NCBI GenBank assembly: GCA_900314765.1
Contig: OMWN01000063.1
Location: 1 to 64,000 of the forward strand
Reading direction: 5' to 3'
From: an uncultured Selenomonadales bacterium
Lineage (GTDB): Bacteria; Bacillota; Negativicutes; Selenomonadales; Selenomonadaceae
DNA length: 64,000 nucleotides
Shown in pieces: positions 52,182-61,185 of the stretch (the first letter of the stretch is position 1; every line of letters starts with the position of its first letter). Both the position numbers and the translations under genes were made by a program. The notes under the pieces are model-generated. The model did no database searches. It had not been told where the DNA came from and worked only from the letters and a program-made list of their open reading frames with translations.

Positions 52182-53576
52182 ATGTTAAGCATGTCTGTTT
52201 TTCAAGCGACCATCGTGCTCGCCGTCATCGTTGTCGTGATTGGCGGCGGCATTTTCGCGGCGCGCTCGGTCGAGGGTTCTGAGGGGTTCAGCCTCGGCGG
52301 GCGCTCGGCGGGCGTGCCGATGATCGCGGGGTGCATCGCGGGCACGTGCGTCGGCGGCGGCGCCACAATCGGCGCGGCGCAGCTCGCGGCATCTCTCGGT
52401 CTCTCGGCGATATGGTTCAATATCGGCATGAGCCTAGCGCTCATCGTCATGGGCGTGTTCTACGCGCGGCCACTTAGGCAGACGAGCCTCGAGACGGTGC
52501 CGCAGTTCCTGCGCCTCAATTATGGTATAGGCTCTGAGCGATTTTCAACGGTCGTGTCGTCGCTCGGCATCCTTTTCAGCGCCGTCGCGAGCAGCCTGCC
52601 GGGCATCGCGCTCATCTCGGCGCTCACGGGGCTCACTCACGTCGAGTCCGCGCTTGCGCTCCTCGTGCTTGTCGCGGCGTACGCGTTTTTCGGCGGCATG
52701 AAAAGCGCGGGCATGGGCGGTATCCTCAAAATGCTGTTGATACTTTTGAGTCTTGCAATCGTCGGCATATACGCGTGGGAAGAGACGCAAAACCCCGTCG
52801 TGATGGCGGCGATACCCGTCGATTGGTGGAACATTTTCTCGTGCGGCAGCCACCATATCATAATGAGCGTGCTGTCGCTGCTCGTTGGCGTCATCTGCAC
52901 GCAGACGTACATACAGGCCGTCTTCTCCGCGTCCAATCCGCATACGGCGGCCATCGGCGCGTTCTCGGCGGCCATCGTGACGCTTCCTGTTGGCATACCG
53001 TGCGCGCTCGTCGGCATGTACATGCACGTGGCACATCCCGAAGTGCCCGCGCTCATCGCGCTGCCGACGTACCTTTTGAATGAGGCGCCGACCATCGCGG
53101 GCGCCGTCGCGCTGGGCGGCCTCGTGCTCAGCATCGTGAGTTCCATCGCGGGTCTCTCGCTCGGTGTCGGCACCATGCTCGCGCGCGATCTCGTCATACC
53201 GCGCTTCGGCATCACGGACAGCCACGTCGAGATGGTCGTCATGCGCGGCCTCATCATCGGCGTCATCGTCGTCGCGCTCGGGATTGCCATCACGCACGAG
53301 CACAGCCAAGTGCTGTTCTGGAATTACCTCTCGATGGCACTGCGCGGCGGCGGCGTGTTTCTGCCGTTCACGATTGCCATATTCAAGACGAGGGCCGTGC
53401 CGCCGCGCATCACGCTCATTTCAATGATCGTCTCGACGGCGGTCGCCATCGCCGCGGCAGTCCTCGAGAGCCCCGTCCAGCCGCTGCTCCTCGGCCTCAT
53501 CGTCAGCGGCATCATCCTCGCATTTGGATTTTTCAAAAATGGCGGAGACGACGAAGGAGAACACGTTGTTGGGTGA
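52182..53576 (+). CDS. Sodium:solute symporter family transporter
   Basis: A 464-residue SSS-family permease with about 13 membrane helices. GGRSAGVPMIAGCIAGTCVGG is the typical first-helix sodium-site region; LETVPQFLRLNYG and the later SSIAGLSLGVGTMLARD are also family-like. It would import an organic solute with Na+. The substrate is not clear from sequence; location next to pyroglutamate and carbamoylase genes suggests an amino acid, a cyclic amide or a ureide. AAGGAAG precedes the ATG. Confidence 0.88.
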   Translation: MLSMSVFQATIVLAVIVVVIGGGIFAARSVEGSEGFSLGGRSAGVPMIAGCIAGTCVGGGATIGAAQLAASLGLSAIWFNIGMSLALIVMGVFYARPLRQTSLETVPQFLRLNYGIGSERFSTVVSSLGILFSAVASSLPGIALISALTGLTHVESALALLVLVAAYAFFGGMKSAGMGGILKMLLILLSLAIVGIYAWEETQNPVVMAAIPVDWWNIFSCGSHHIIMSVLSLLVGVICTQTYIQAVFSASNPHTAAIGAFSAAIVTLPVGIPCALVGMYMHVAHPEVPALIALPTYLLNEAPTIAGAVALGGLVLSIVSSIAGLSLGVGTMLARDLVIPRFGITDSHVEMVVMRGLIIGVIVVALGIAITHEHSQVLFWNYLSMALRGGGVFLPFTIAIFKTRAVPPRITLISMIVSTAVAIAAAVLESPVQPLLLGLIVSGIILAFGFFKNGGDDEGEHVVG

Positions 53577-53618
53577 AAATATCGATAAAATATCATACAG
53601 CTGGGCAATAAAGCTCAA

Positions 53619-53659
53619 TGAAGAGCACACTCCTAAATTTTGGGAGTGTGCTCTTTTTG
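53619..53659 (+). terminator. Terminator after the symporter
   Basis: AGAGCACACTCC / GGAGTGTGCTCT perfect arms followed by five T. Confidence 0.85.
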
Positions 53660-53694
53660 TTTGGATTGAAGAATGCAGTGCCTTGATAATGCGC

Positions 53695-53990
53695 GACCCT
53701 CTCCGCCTCGCATTCGCTCGGCACCTCCCCCATTGGGGAGGCTGGCGTTACAGATGCTGTGATTATTTTCTTAAGCCAAAATGATTCATTTGTAATCGCA
53801 ACCTTGCAGTATGCTTTGACATTAAAGTGAATGTTTGACGTCCAATATTTATTATATCGTTCAATAGAGGCTCTGCCTTTATGTCTGTAGATTAAAGGAC
53901 TGTTGTTCACTTTCAATTATATCGTTAAGCACTGCTTTCGCTATGCCTCCCACTCTGGGGGAGGTGGCCCCGTAGGGGTCGGAGAGGGTC
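53695..53990 (+). repeat. Full MITE-like CCCTCTCCG element
   Basis: GACCCTCTCCGCC and GGAGAGGGTC termini about 296 bp apart, the longest simple copy in the window, containing GTTACAGATGCTGTGATTATT and GTTCACTTTCAATTATATCG. Confidence 0.85.
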
Positions 53991-54058
53991 GTGTCAGACG
54001 GGGATTTGGAAGAAATGTTAATAATTTAAGTGCAAGACGATTTTCGGGAGGCGATGAT

Positions 54059-55294
54059 ATGTCAACAGACACAAAATATTTATCTGATTGGCTGAAGGGC
54101 ATGGACGCGTTCAATGCGACGCCTGGCGAGGGCATCACGCGCGAGGTGTACACGGCGGAGTTTGCTCGGGCGGAGGATTACGTCAAAAAATCTATGACGG
54201 ATTTGGGGCTCGAGGTGAGCGCGGACGCTGTCGGAAATATTTTCGGGCGATGGCGCGGCACGGAGCCCGAGCTCCCCGAGATGTGGACGGGCTCTCATAT
54301 CGACAGCGTGCCGCATGGCGGGAGCTATGACGGCGCCGCGGGCGTAGCGGCAGGGCTCGCGGCTGTGCGTCTCCTCATGGATTCGGGGTATCGCCCGCGG
54401 CGAACGATTTCCGTCAATGTTTATGCAGGCGAGGAGATGAGCCGGTTTGGCAAATGCTGCATCGGCAGCCGAGCGCTCGCAGGCGCGCTCACAGCTAAGG
54501 ACATGCGTGAGAGTGTCAGCGCGAGCGGTGAGACGATGTACGATGCGGCGCGCGCGGCGGGGCTTCACCCAGGGCGCTTTGCTGACGCGCTGCCGCTAAA
54601 GCAAAGCGTCAGCGCTCACGTGGAGCTTCACATCGAGCAGAACGATTTGCTCGAGCAGCAGGGCTTGCCCGTTGGCGTCGTGACGGGCATCTGTGCGCCG
54701 GCGAATCTACGGTGCCGCGTCACGGGCGAGCAAGCGCATGCGGGCGGCAGGAGCATGGCGCGCCGCAGGGACGCTTTCATGGCGGCCGCTGAGATGGCGC
54801 TCGTGCTCGAGAGCCTCGCGCGCGCATCGAAAAGCGCGTACATCACGGCGACGGTCGGCGATGTCAGGCTCTCGCCGGGCGCCGCGAATGTCGTGCCGGG
54901 GGCGGCCGATTTCTCGGTCGATATTCGGTCGGTAAGCGCGAGCGACAAATCAGCGCTCGTCGCGTCATGGCGCGAGAAGGCGCAGGAGATTGCGAAGAGG
55001 CGCGGCGTGGGGCTCGCGATTGAGACGCTGAACGACGACGAGCCGTATGTCTGCGACGCGCACATAAACGAGATATTGCGCGAAGCCGCGACAGGGCTTC
55101 ACATTCCATTCGCCGAGGTCGTGAGTGGACCATATCATGACAGCCTCATACTGAGCCGCCTCATGCCTGTGGGCATGATATTCATCCCCTGCGCGGGCGG
55201 CGTGAGCCACAGCCGCGAGGAAAATATCAAGATGGACGATTTGGCGAAGGGCACGGAGGTGCTTGCGGCGGCGTTGAAGAAATTGGCAGAATAG
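54059..55294 (+). CDS. M20-family N-carbamoyl-amino acid hydrolase / amidohydrolase
   Basis: A 411-residue zinc amidohydrolase of the hydantoinase/carbamoylase subgroup of M20. Metal and catalytic residues are recognisable: His in GSHIDSVPHGG, Asp in YDGAAG, the Glu pair in AGEEMSRFGKC, His in VELHIEQND and the late His in GGVSHSREEN. Members cleave N-carbamoyl-L-amino acids, beta-ureidopropionate, allantoate or ureidoglycine, so the exact substrate is open. GGGAGG before the ATG at 54059 rejects a longer frame starting in the repeat. The FAD oxidoreductase follows about 165 nt later. Confidence 0.9.
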   Translation: MSTDTKYLSDWLKGMDAFNATPGEGITREVYTAEFARAEDYVKKSMTDLGLEVSADAVGNIFGRWRGTEPELPEMWTGSHIDSVPHGGSYDGAAGVAAGLAAVRLLMDSGYRPRRTISVNVYAGEEMSRFGKCCIGSRALAGALTAKDMRESVSASGETMYDAARAAGLHPGRFADALPLKQSVSAHVELHIEQNDLLEQQGLPVGVVTGICAPANLRCRVTGEQAHAGGRSMARRRDAFMAAAEMALVLESLARASKSAYITATVGDVRLSPGAANVVPGAADFSVDIRSVSASDKSALVASWREKAQEIAKRRGVGLAIETLNDDEPYVCDAHINEILREAATGLHIPFAEVVSGPYHDSLILSRLMPVGMIFIPCAGGVSHSREENIKMDDLAKGTEVLAAALKKLAE

Positions 55295-55337
55295 CGGAAT
55301 ATTGTAACGACGTTAAAATAAACTAAAGTTTTTCACA

Positions 55338-55395
55338 ATGTGACAATGTCACCCCACCACCGCGCAAGCGCGGTCCCCCGCCCCTCTAGGGGCGG
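55338..55395. repeat. Palindromic intergenic element
   Basis: A GTGACA/TGTCAC pair, then CCGCGC/GCGCGG and CCGCCCC/GGGGCGG hairpins in tandem, between the amidohydrolase and the FAD oxidoreductase. It is GC-rich and unlike the CCCTCTCCG family, and seen once here. Confidence 0.45.
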
Positions 55396-55458
55396 ACAAA
55401 AGGCAAGGTCGCAAATGAAAGTTTTCATATATCTTTATACTAAAAAGGGGTGGTCAAA

Positions 55459-56616
55459 ATGAAAAAGAAGATTGGCATCATCGGCGGCGGCATTTCGGGC
55501 ACGGCGCTCGGCTACAATTTGAGCCTTTACGACGACGCGGATGTGACGATTTACGAAAAGGACCGCATCGGCTGCGGCACGACGTCGAAATCGGCGGGCA
55601 CGGTTTGCCTGTTCGACGACTCGCTCAACAACCGCTATTGGGACGTCAGGCTCTACGGATTTGAGACGTACATGAAAATGGAGCGCGAGGAGAAGGGCTC
55701 GGCGGGCTTCGACAAGACGGGTACGCTCGTCTGCGCGCTCTCGGAGAAAGACGAGCGCCGCATAAAGACGGGCATTGCGCTCGCGCGCGCGGCAGGCTAC
55801 ACGGGCGAGTACATCACGGACAAGGAGCGCATAAAGGCGATACTGCCGATGCTGAACACGGACGCCATCATCGGCGCGGGCTACACGAAGGACGACGGGT
55901 ATTTTGACGGCACGATGATTTCAAATAACTTCGCGGCGAAGATGACGGCGAACGGCGGCAAAATCATCACGGGCGTGCGCGTCACGGCCATAAACGCGGA
56001 GGGCGGCACGGCGAAGAGCGTCACGACGGACGCGGGCGACACGGAGGCGTACGACGTCATCGTCGATTGCACGGGGCCGTGGAGCCGCTTCACAGGCGCG
56101 ATGCTCGACCTCGATGTGCCGATTTGGCACACGAAGGCCGAGGCGTTCTTCCTCGCGCCAGCGGAAAATCTCGATTACATTTTCCCCGTGCTGAAATTCC
56201 CTGCATTCTATGCGCTGCGCGCGGGCAACAATATTTTCATCTGCAAATCGCACCTCTCGATGGACCTCGACAACCCGATGCACGCGGGCCAGTGGGACCC
56301 CGACAAGCTGCCGGAGCGCGGCGGCACGGACGACTACTTCATCGAGTTCCTTTACGAGCAGATGGAGAAAGACGTTCCGGGACTCGTCGATGCGGGGCTC
56401 TCGTCGTCGTGGCTCTCGTACCGCGCCGAGACGCGCGATTTCCTGCCCATCATCGGCGAGACGCCCATCAAAAATTACCTGCTCGCCACGGGCTACGGCG
56501 GCAACGGCGTCATTGAGGCTCCAGCCGTGAGTCGCGACCTCGCGAAATACATCATGCGCGGCGAGAGCACGCTGCTCATCGAGGAGTGGGCGTTCAGCCG
56601 CCTCTGGAAGAAATGA
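55459..56616 (+). CDS. FAD-dependent amino acid/amine oxidoreductase (DAO family)
   Basis: A 385-residue DAO-fold flavoprotein. The FAD motif is IIGGGISGTALGYNL (residues 5-19), the second-strand acid is in TIYEKD, then GTTSKSAGTV. The C-terminal FAD-contact region is GETPIKNYLLATGYGGNGVI. The family oxidises C-N bonds of D-amino acids, glycine, sarcosine or proline analogues. EtfB and EtfA follow within 30 nt, so this member is probably a dehydrogenase passing electrons to ETF, not an oxidase. AAGGGG favours the ATG at 55459 over a GTG 9 nt earlier. Confidence 0.88.
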   Translation: MKKKIGIIGGGISGTALGYNLSLYDDADVTIYEKDRIGCGTTSKSAGTVCLFDDSLNNRYWDVRLYGFETYMKMEREEKGSAGFDKTGTLVCALSEKDERRIKTGIALARAAGYTGEYITDKERIKAILPMLNTDAIIGAGYTKDDGYFDGTMISNNFAAKMTANGGKIITGVRVTAINAEGGTAKSVTTDAGDTEAYDVIVDCTGPWSRFTGAMLDLDVPIWHTKAEAFFLAPAENLDYIFPVLKFPAFYALRAGNNIFICKSHLSMDLDNPMHAGQWDPDKLPERGGTDDYFIEFLYEQMEKDVPGLVDAGLSSSWLSYRAETRDFLPIIGETPIKNYLLATGYGGNGVIEAPAVSRDLAKYIMRGESTLLIEEWAFSRLWKK

Positions 56617-56646
56617 CGCGGCCGCAGACGGAAAGAGGTGAGCGAT

Positions 56647-57477
56647 ATGGAAATAGACGATGCGAAAGGCGCGAAGCCGCTGCGCCTCGCAATATGCGTG
56701 AAGCACGTGCCGACGTGTGACGACATCGAGGTTGATGAGGCGACGGGGCGTATTCGTCGCGCTGACGCAGAGTGTGACATCAATCCGTGCGACCTCAACG
56801 CAATGGAGATGGCGAACGCGCTCAAGAAATCCGTTGCTGACGCTGGGGGCGCAACTATCATGGCGTTCTCGATGGGGCCAGACGGCGCGCTCGCGTCGCT
56901 CAAAAAGTGCCTCGCGCTCGGCGCGGACGAGGCGTATCTTTTGAGCGACAGAAAATTCGCGGGCTGCGACACGCTCGGCACGGCGCGCGTGCTTGCGCAT
57001 TTTCTCAAAGCGAAGGGGCCGTTCGACGTGATATTCATGGGCGAGATGGCGAGCGACGGCGCGACGGGGCAAGTCGGGCCGATGACGGCGGCGCTGCTCG
57101 GCGTGCCAGACGTCATATCAGTGGCGACGATTTCGTGCGGCGAGCGGGCGGGGCAGTTCATCGTGGAGCAGCACATCGCGGAGGGTGTGAGGCGTCTCTT
57201 GGTGAAATCACCGATGGTCGTGACCGTGCCGTTCGGCGTCAATCAGCCGAAGCTACCGACGCTCCGCATGCAGATGCGCGCGAATAAAATCGCCATCCCC
57301 GTGCTGACGGCGAGCGAGCTTTCGGCGGACGAGCTCGCGCGTCTCGCGCCAAAATCCATCGTGACATCGACACGCGCCATTGGCACGCACGCGCAGGCGG
57401 AGCTCATAGAGGGCGACGCCAAAGCGATTGCCGCGAAAATTCGTGAGCTCGTGGAAGGAGGCAGGCAACATGTCTGA
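56647..57477 (+). CDS. etfB: Electron transfer flavoprotein beta subunit
   Basis: A 276-residue ETF beta (FixA) protein. RLAICVKHVPTCDDIEVDEA and CDINPCDLNAMEMA mark the N-terminus; the AMP-binding segment lies around DGATGQVGPMTAALLG. It pairs with EtfA to accept electrons, here most likely from the FAD enzyme encoded just upstream. Its stop overlaps the etfA start by 8 nt. An AGAGGTGA ribosome site precedes the ATG. Confidence 0.93.
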   Translation: MEIDDAKGAKPLRLAICVKHVPTCDDIEVDEATGRIRRADAECDINPCDLNAMEMANALKKSVADAGGATIMAFSMGPDGALASLKKCLALGADEAYLLSDRKFAGCDTLGTARVLAHFLKAKGPFDVIFMGEMASDGATGQVGPMTAALLGVPDVISVATISCGERAGQFIVEQHIAEGVRRLLVKSPMVVTVPFGVNQPKLPTLRMQMRANKIAIPVLTASELSADELARLAPKSIVTSTRAIGTHAQAELIEGDAKAIAAKIRELVEGGRQHV

Positions 57478-58441
57478 GATAGTCGTTTTCGCACCGATAA
57501 CGGGGCAGGGCGTCCTCCCGTCCACGGCGGAAGTCGTGACGGCCGCGCGCGATATTTGCGGGGCAGGTGACCGCGTCATCGTCGTGGCGGCCGATGACGA
57601 TGTGGCGCGGTACAGGGATGCGCTGTCGTTCGAGGGCGTCGATGAGCTCGTGCTCATACGGACGCCCGACATCACGGGCGCGAATACCGATGCGCTGAGC
57701 CATGCGATAGCGGACGCGCTCGAGGATAGGGACGTATCGTTCGTGCTCGCGCCGGCGTCCGATGCGGCGCGCTCGGTCATGGCGCGCGTCGCTGTGCTCA
57801 TGGACGCGGGCATGACGGCGGCAGTGAAGACGCTCGAGGTCGCGGGCGATGGCGACATCGCGCAGCTCAAGACGTCGTTCGGCGACCAGGCGATGGTGTC
57901 GTGCTCGCTTACGACGCGGCCCGGCATCGTGACGCTGCTCCCCGGCAATTACGACGCGGCACTGCTCAGCGCGAGTGGTGCGCCGAGCGTCACGGAGCGC
58001 GTGGCCGATGGGCTCGTGTCGGCGGTGGAGGTGCTGGCGGACGATGGCGGCGCGGGGAATAGTGACGATGAGGTGCTCCCCATCACCGCGGCCGACTACG
58101 TCGTGTGCGTGGGGCGCGGCGCGATGACGGGCGACAATTTCGAGCTCGCGAAAAAATACGCCGCCAAAGCGGGCGCGGCGCTCGCGGGTAGCCGTCCGAT
58201 GATTGACAATGGCTGGCTGCCATTCGCGGCGCAGGTCGGCGAGTCGGGGACGGTCATTCGCCCACGCGTCGCATTGATACTCGGCGTCTCGGGCGCCATC
58301 CAGTTCACGGAGGGCATAAAGGGCGAGCCGCTGACGATTGCGGTCAACACCGACAAGGACGCGGGCATTTCGCATTTTGCGAAATATTTGGCAGTCGCAG
58401 ACATGGGCGACGTGCTCAAAGAATTGTTAAGTGACGTGTGA
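57470..58441 (+). CDS. etfA: Electron transfer flavoprotein alpha subunit
   Basis: A 323-residue ETF alpha (FixB) protein. The C-terminal FAD domain shows GRGAMTGDNFELAKKYAAK, GSRPMIDNGWLP, VALILGVSGAIQFTEGI and AVNTDKDAGISHFAKY. AAGGAGG before the ATG at 57470 fixes the overlap with etfB. No ferredoxin-type extension is present, so it does not look like a ferredoxin-fused bifurcating ETF. Electrons may go to the quinone pool or to an acyl-CoA dehydrogenase elsewhere. Confidence 0.93.
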   Translation: MSEIVVFAPITGQGVLPSTAEVVTAARDICGAGDRVIVVAADDDVARYRDALSFEGVDELVLIRTPDITGANTDALSHAIADALEDRDVSFVLAPASDAARSVMARVAVLMDAGMTAAVKTLEVAGDGDIAQLKTSFGDQAMVSCSLTTRPGIVTLLPGNYDAALLSASGAPSVTERVADGLVSAVEVLADDGGAGNSDDEVLPITAADYVVCVGRGAMTGDNFELAKKYAAKAGAALAGSRPMIDNGWLPFAAQVGESGTVIRPRVALILGVSGAIQFTEGIKGEPLTIAVNTDKDAGISHFAKYLAVADMGDVLKELLSDV

Positions 58442-58492
58442 ATATTATCAATTCGATAGAGAAAATGTATACAGGATAAATTTTAAAAAGAC

Positions 58493-58521
58493 TTGTGTTT
58501 ATCTGTTACGAATGATATAAT
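58493..58521 (+). promoter_or_regulatory. Promoter of the permease gene
   Basis: TTGTGT, 17 nt, TATAAT; transcript start near 58528, about 50 nt after the etfA stop. Confidence 0.7.
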
Positions 58522-58586
58522 GCAGTCAGTGGAACAATGATGAGTCAAAATAGTCAACGTTTCCGCAAATAATGTTGTCTGCAAAG

Positions 58587-58625
58587 GCGCAGGATGCGAG
58601 AGAAATCTCGTGCCTGCGCTTTTTT
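58587..58625 (+). terminator. Leader terminator before the permease gene
   Basis: GCGCAGG / CCTGCGC with an inner GCGAGA/TCTCGT helix and six T. It lies about 60 nt after the local promoter and 51 nt before the permease ATG. It ends etfA readthrough and can also act as an attenuator for the permease. Confidence 0.75.
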
Positions 58626-58675
58626 GCGTTTGCGCGGAGAGCCATCAGGCTTTTCCGTTGAAGGGGGTTATGAAA

Positions 58676-59947
58676 ATGCTTGTAGCGCAAATTCTCATGT
58701 GTCTGACACTTCTGCTGATGGTCATCGGCAAGACGCCGATATATCTGACGGCGCTTGTCGGCGCGGCGGTATCCGCCATCGCGGCAGGTTTCCCGCTCGC
58801 GGGCAAGGCCGACATCACCGTCGCGAAGCTCGTCAATAACGGCCTTAACCCAGTCATCGCTGATATGACAGGCGTCCTGATGCTCGTCGGCATCATGGAG
58901 GCCACGGGCTTCCTCGACGTCATCATCCGCAAAATCATGTCCGTCGGCTCGAAGCTTGGCGGCGCGCCTGGCATTACGGCGGCGGGCAGCCTCGCGGCAG
59001 GGTGCATCGGCGCATTGACGGGCTTCACGCAGCCAGTCGTCACGGGCGCCATCACGGGCCCTGCGGCTGTACGCCTCGGCATGGATCCAAACAAGACGGC
59101 GGGCCTCGCGGCTCACGCGGGTCATTTCGGCAACTTCGCGGGCTTCACGCATCCGACGCAGGTCGCGGTCGTCGCGACAGCAGCGATTGGCTTTGGCGCC
59201 ATCAACGTCGTCGGCGCCATCGTCGGCCTCTCCATCATCATGTTCAGCTGCGTTCGCCTCATGATTGAGATGAAGCGCAACGCCCCAGAGGTCTCGGAGG
59301 CCACGAAGCGCGAGGTCGCTGAGTTCATTGCGGGCAAAGGCACTGTGTCGTTCACCATAGCGGTCATTCCGTTCATCGTCTTCATAGCGGGCTTCGTGCT
59401 GGGCTTCCCAGTGTTCCTCGTCGGCGCCGTTGCCGCAATACTCACGGCGATACTCGCGAAAGTCACGATGGCAGCGAGCGAGGCCATGATGATAAAGGGC
59501 CTCGAGAAAATCGCGACGCCGCTCCTCGCGACGATCAGCTTCCTTTTCATGAGCGCCGTACTTAACAAAATCGGCCTCGTCAACGTCATCTCTGAGGTCA
59601 TGGCACCGGCCGTCTCCGTTGCGCCGATACAGACAATGCTTCTCGTCTCGGCTGTCGCGGGCTTCTTCACGCAGTCGAACGCCGCCGCCGTCGCCATCGA
59701 CGTGCCGTTCCTGCAAGTCGTGCTCGCAGCGGGCGCTGACCCGCTCACGGCGGCATGCGCGGCAGCCGGTGGCTCCGCCGTCATGCAGTACTACCTCACG
59801 GGCGGCCCAGTCGCAGCACTCTCGACCGTCATCCCAGTCATAAAAGGCTCAAACCTCAAAGACGCGAACAAATTCCAGCGCCCAGCCATGTGGTTCGGTC
59901 TCCTCGTCCTCTTCGTCATAACGCTCATCATGACATTTGTGCGGTGA
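58676..59947 (+). CDS. Ion-transporter-superfamily permease, substrate unknown
   Basis: A 423-residue protein with about 11-12 membrane helices. Two similar regions look like inverted repeats with re-entrant loops: TGFTQPVVTGAITGPAAVRL and the C-terminal FFTQSNAAAVAIDVPFLQVV. The general look is that of GntP/citrate-type secondary carriers for organic acids, but I cannot name the subfamily. AAGGGGG is 8 nt from the ATG at 58676, better than the ATG 6 nt earlier. It lies between the EtfBA and asparaginase genes, so its cargo is probably the substrate of this catabolic set. Confidence 0.75.
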   Translation: MLVAQILMCLTLLLMVIGKTPIYLTALVGAAVSAIAAGFPLAGKADITVAKLVNNGLNPVIADMTGVLMLVGIMEATGFLDVIIRKIMSVGSKLGGAPGITAAGSLAAGCIGALTGFTQPVVTGAITGPAAVRLGMDPNKTAGLAAHAGHFGNFAGFTHPTQVAVVATAAIGFGAINVVGAIVGLSIIMFSCVRLMIEMKRNAPEVSEATKREVAEFIAGKGTVSFTIAVIPFIVFIAGFVLGFPVFLVGAVAAILTAILAKVTMAASEAMMIKGLEKIATPLLATISFLFMSAVLNKIGLVNVISEVMAPAVSVAPIQTMLLVSAVAGFFTQSNAAAVAIDVPFLQVVLAAGADPLTAACAAAGGSAVMQYYLTGGPVAALSTVIPVIKGSNLKDANKFQRPAMWFGLLVLFVITLIMTFVR

Positions 59948-59976
59948 GAGGAAAATTTTTCATTTGATTTACTACG

Positions 59977-60023
59977 AAAACGGTGATTAAATAAGATTAG
60001 CCACATTTAATCATCGTTTTCTT
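59977..60023 (+). terminator. Terminator after the permease
   Basis: AAAACGGTGATTAAAT / ATTTAATCATCGTTTT, 16-bp arms with one wobble, then a short T-run. Confidence 0.7.
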
Positions 60024-60054
60024 TGTTTCTGAACATTTTATGGGGGTGTGTTTG

Positions 60055-61032
60055 TTGAAGAAAGTCGTAGTTGTCACGACGGGCGGCACGATAGCCATGA
60101 AGCTCGATCCAGCGACGGGCGGCCTCATTCCCGCCGTCAGCGGTGACGATTTGCTCGCCGCCGTGCCCGTGCTGAAAAATTTTGCGGAAGTCGAAGTCGT
60201 CGAGACATCGAACGTCCCGAGCGGCCATCTGTTGCCCGAGGACCAGTTCAAAATCGCAAAGACCGTCGAGCGCGAGGCGAGCCGCACCGATGTGGACGGC
60301 ATCGTCGTGACGCATGGTACCGACACGCTCGAAGAGACGGCGTATCTGCTCGACCTCGTCGTTGACACGGACAAGCCAATCTGCGTGACGGGTGCGATGC
60401 GCGGCGCGTCCGACATGAGCTGGGACGGGCCGGGCAATATCCTCGCCGCCGTGCAGGCCGCAGCGTCGGACGAGATGATAGGGCAGGGCGCGGCCATCGT
60501 GCTCAACAACGAGATACACGCCGCGCGCGAGGGCACGAAGACGCACAGCGTCAACACCGACACGTTCCAATCGCCGTACTGGGGCTCCATCGGCTATGTC
60601 TACGACGATCACGTCGTCGTGCGGCGCCACTCGCTTTGCCTCGAGAAATTTAAGGTCGACCATCTCGTGACGGACGTGTACGACATAAAATGCGTCTCAG
60701 GGCTCGACGACTATCTCTTTGATTGCCTTGCGAAAAAGCCAGCGGCGGGCATCGTTGTCGAGGCATTCGGCTGTGGCAACGTGCCGCTCAAGGTCATGGA
60801 CGGCATCAAAGAGTGTCGCGAGCATGGCATCCCCGTCGTGCTCACGAGCCGCACATACGGCGGCAAAGTCGTGCCAATATACGGCTACAAAGGCAGTGCG
60901 CGCACGCTCCTGCCGTACGGCGTCATCCTCGCCGACGAGCTCACAGGCCAAAAAGCGCGCATCAAGCTCATGGTCGCGCTGGCCGTGACGAACGACAATG
61001 ACGAGCTAAAGAAAATTTTCCACTCCGTATAA
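60055..61032 (+). CDS. L-asparaginase (type I/II fold)
   Basis: A 325-residue asparaginase releasing ammonia from asparagine or a related amide. First catalytic Thr in TTGGTIAM; second in VVTHGTDTLEETAYLL; VTGAMRGASDMSWDGPGN and the late VEAFGCGNVP are conserved. No signal peptide is visible, so it is probably cytoplasmic. GGGGTG best serves the TTG at 60055; an ATG at 60040 has no ribosome site before it. It may process amide products of the neighbouring catabolic genes. Confidence 0.9.
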   Translation: MKKVVVVTTGGTIAMKLDPATGGLIPAVSGDDLLAAVPVLKNFAEVEVVETSNVPSGHLLPEDQFKIAKTVEREASRTDVDGIVVTHGTDTLEETAYLLDLVVDTDKPICVTGAMRGASDMSWDGPGNILAAVQAAASDEMIGQGAAIVLNNEIHAAREGTKTHSVNTDTFQSPYWGSIGYVYDDHVVVRRHSLCLEKFKVDHLVTDVYDIKCVSGLDDYLFDCLAKKPAAGIVVEAFGCGNVPLKVMDGIKECREHGIPVVLTSRTYGGKVVPIYGYKGSARTLLPYGVILADELTGQKARIKLMVALAVTNDNDELKKIFHSV

Positions 61033-61055
61033 GGATGAGCGTATAAAAATATGTA

Positions 61056-61107
61056 AAAATACCCGCGATGCGTGGCATATAGTTGCCAGCGGTCGCGGGT
61101 ATTTTTA
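61056..61107. terminator. Bidirectional terminator after the asparaginase
   Basis: AAAAATACCCGCGA / TCGCGGGTATTTTT with an inner TGGCA/TGCCA helix. Confidence 0.85.
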
Positions 61108-61185
61108 TGTGTGTGATATTATATATGTAGAGAAATGAATGCAAGGCTTTTCTTGAATGAATCATTTCGAGCAGGAGGGCTATCC

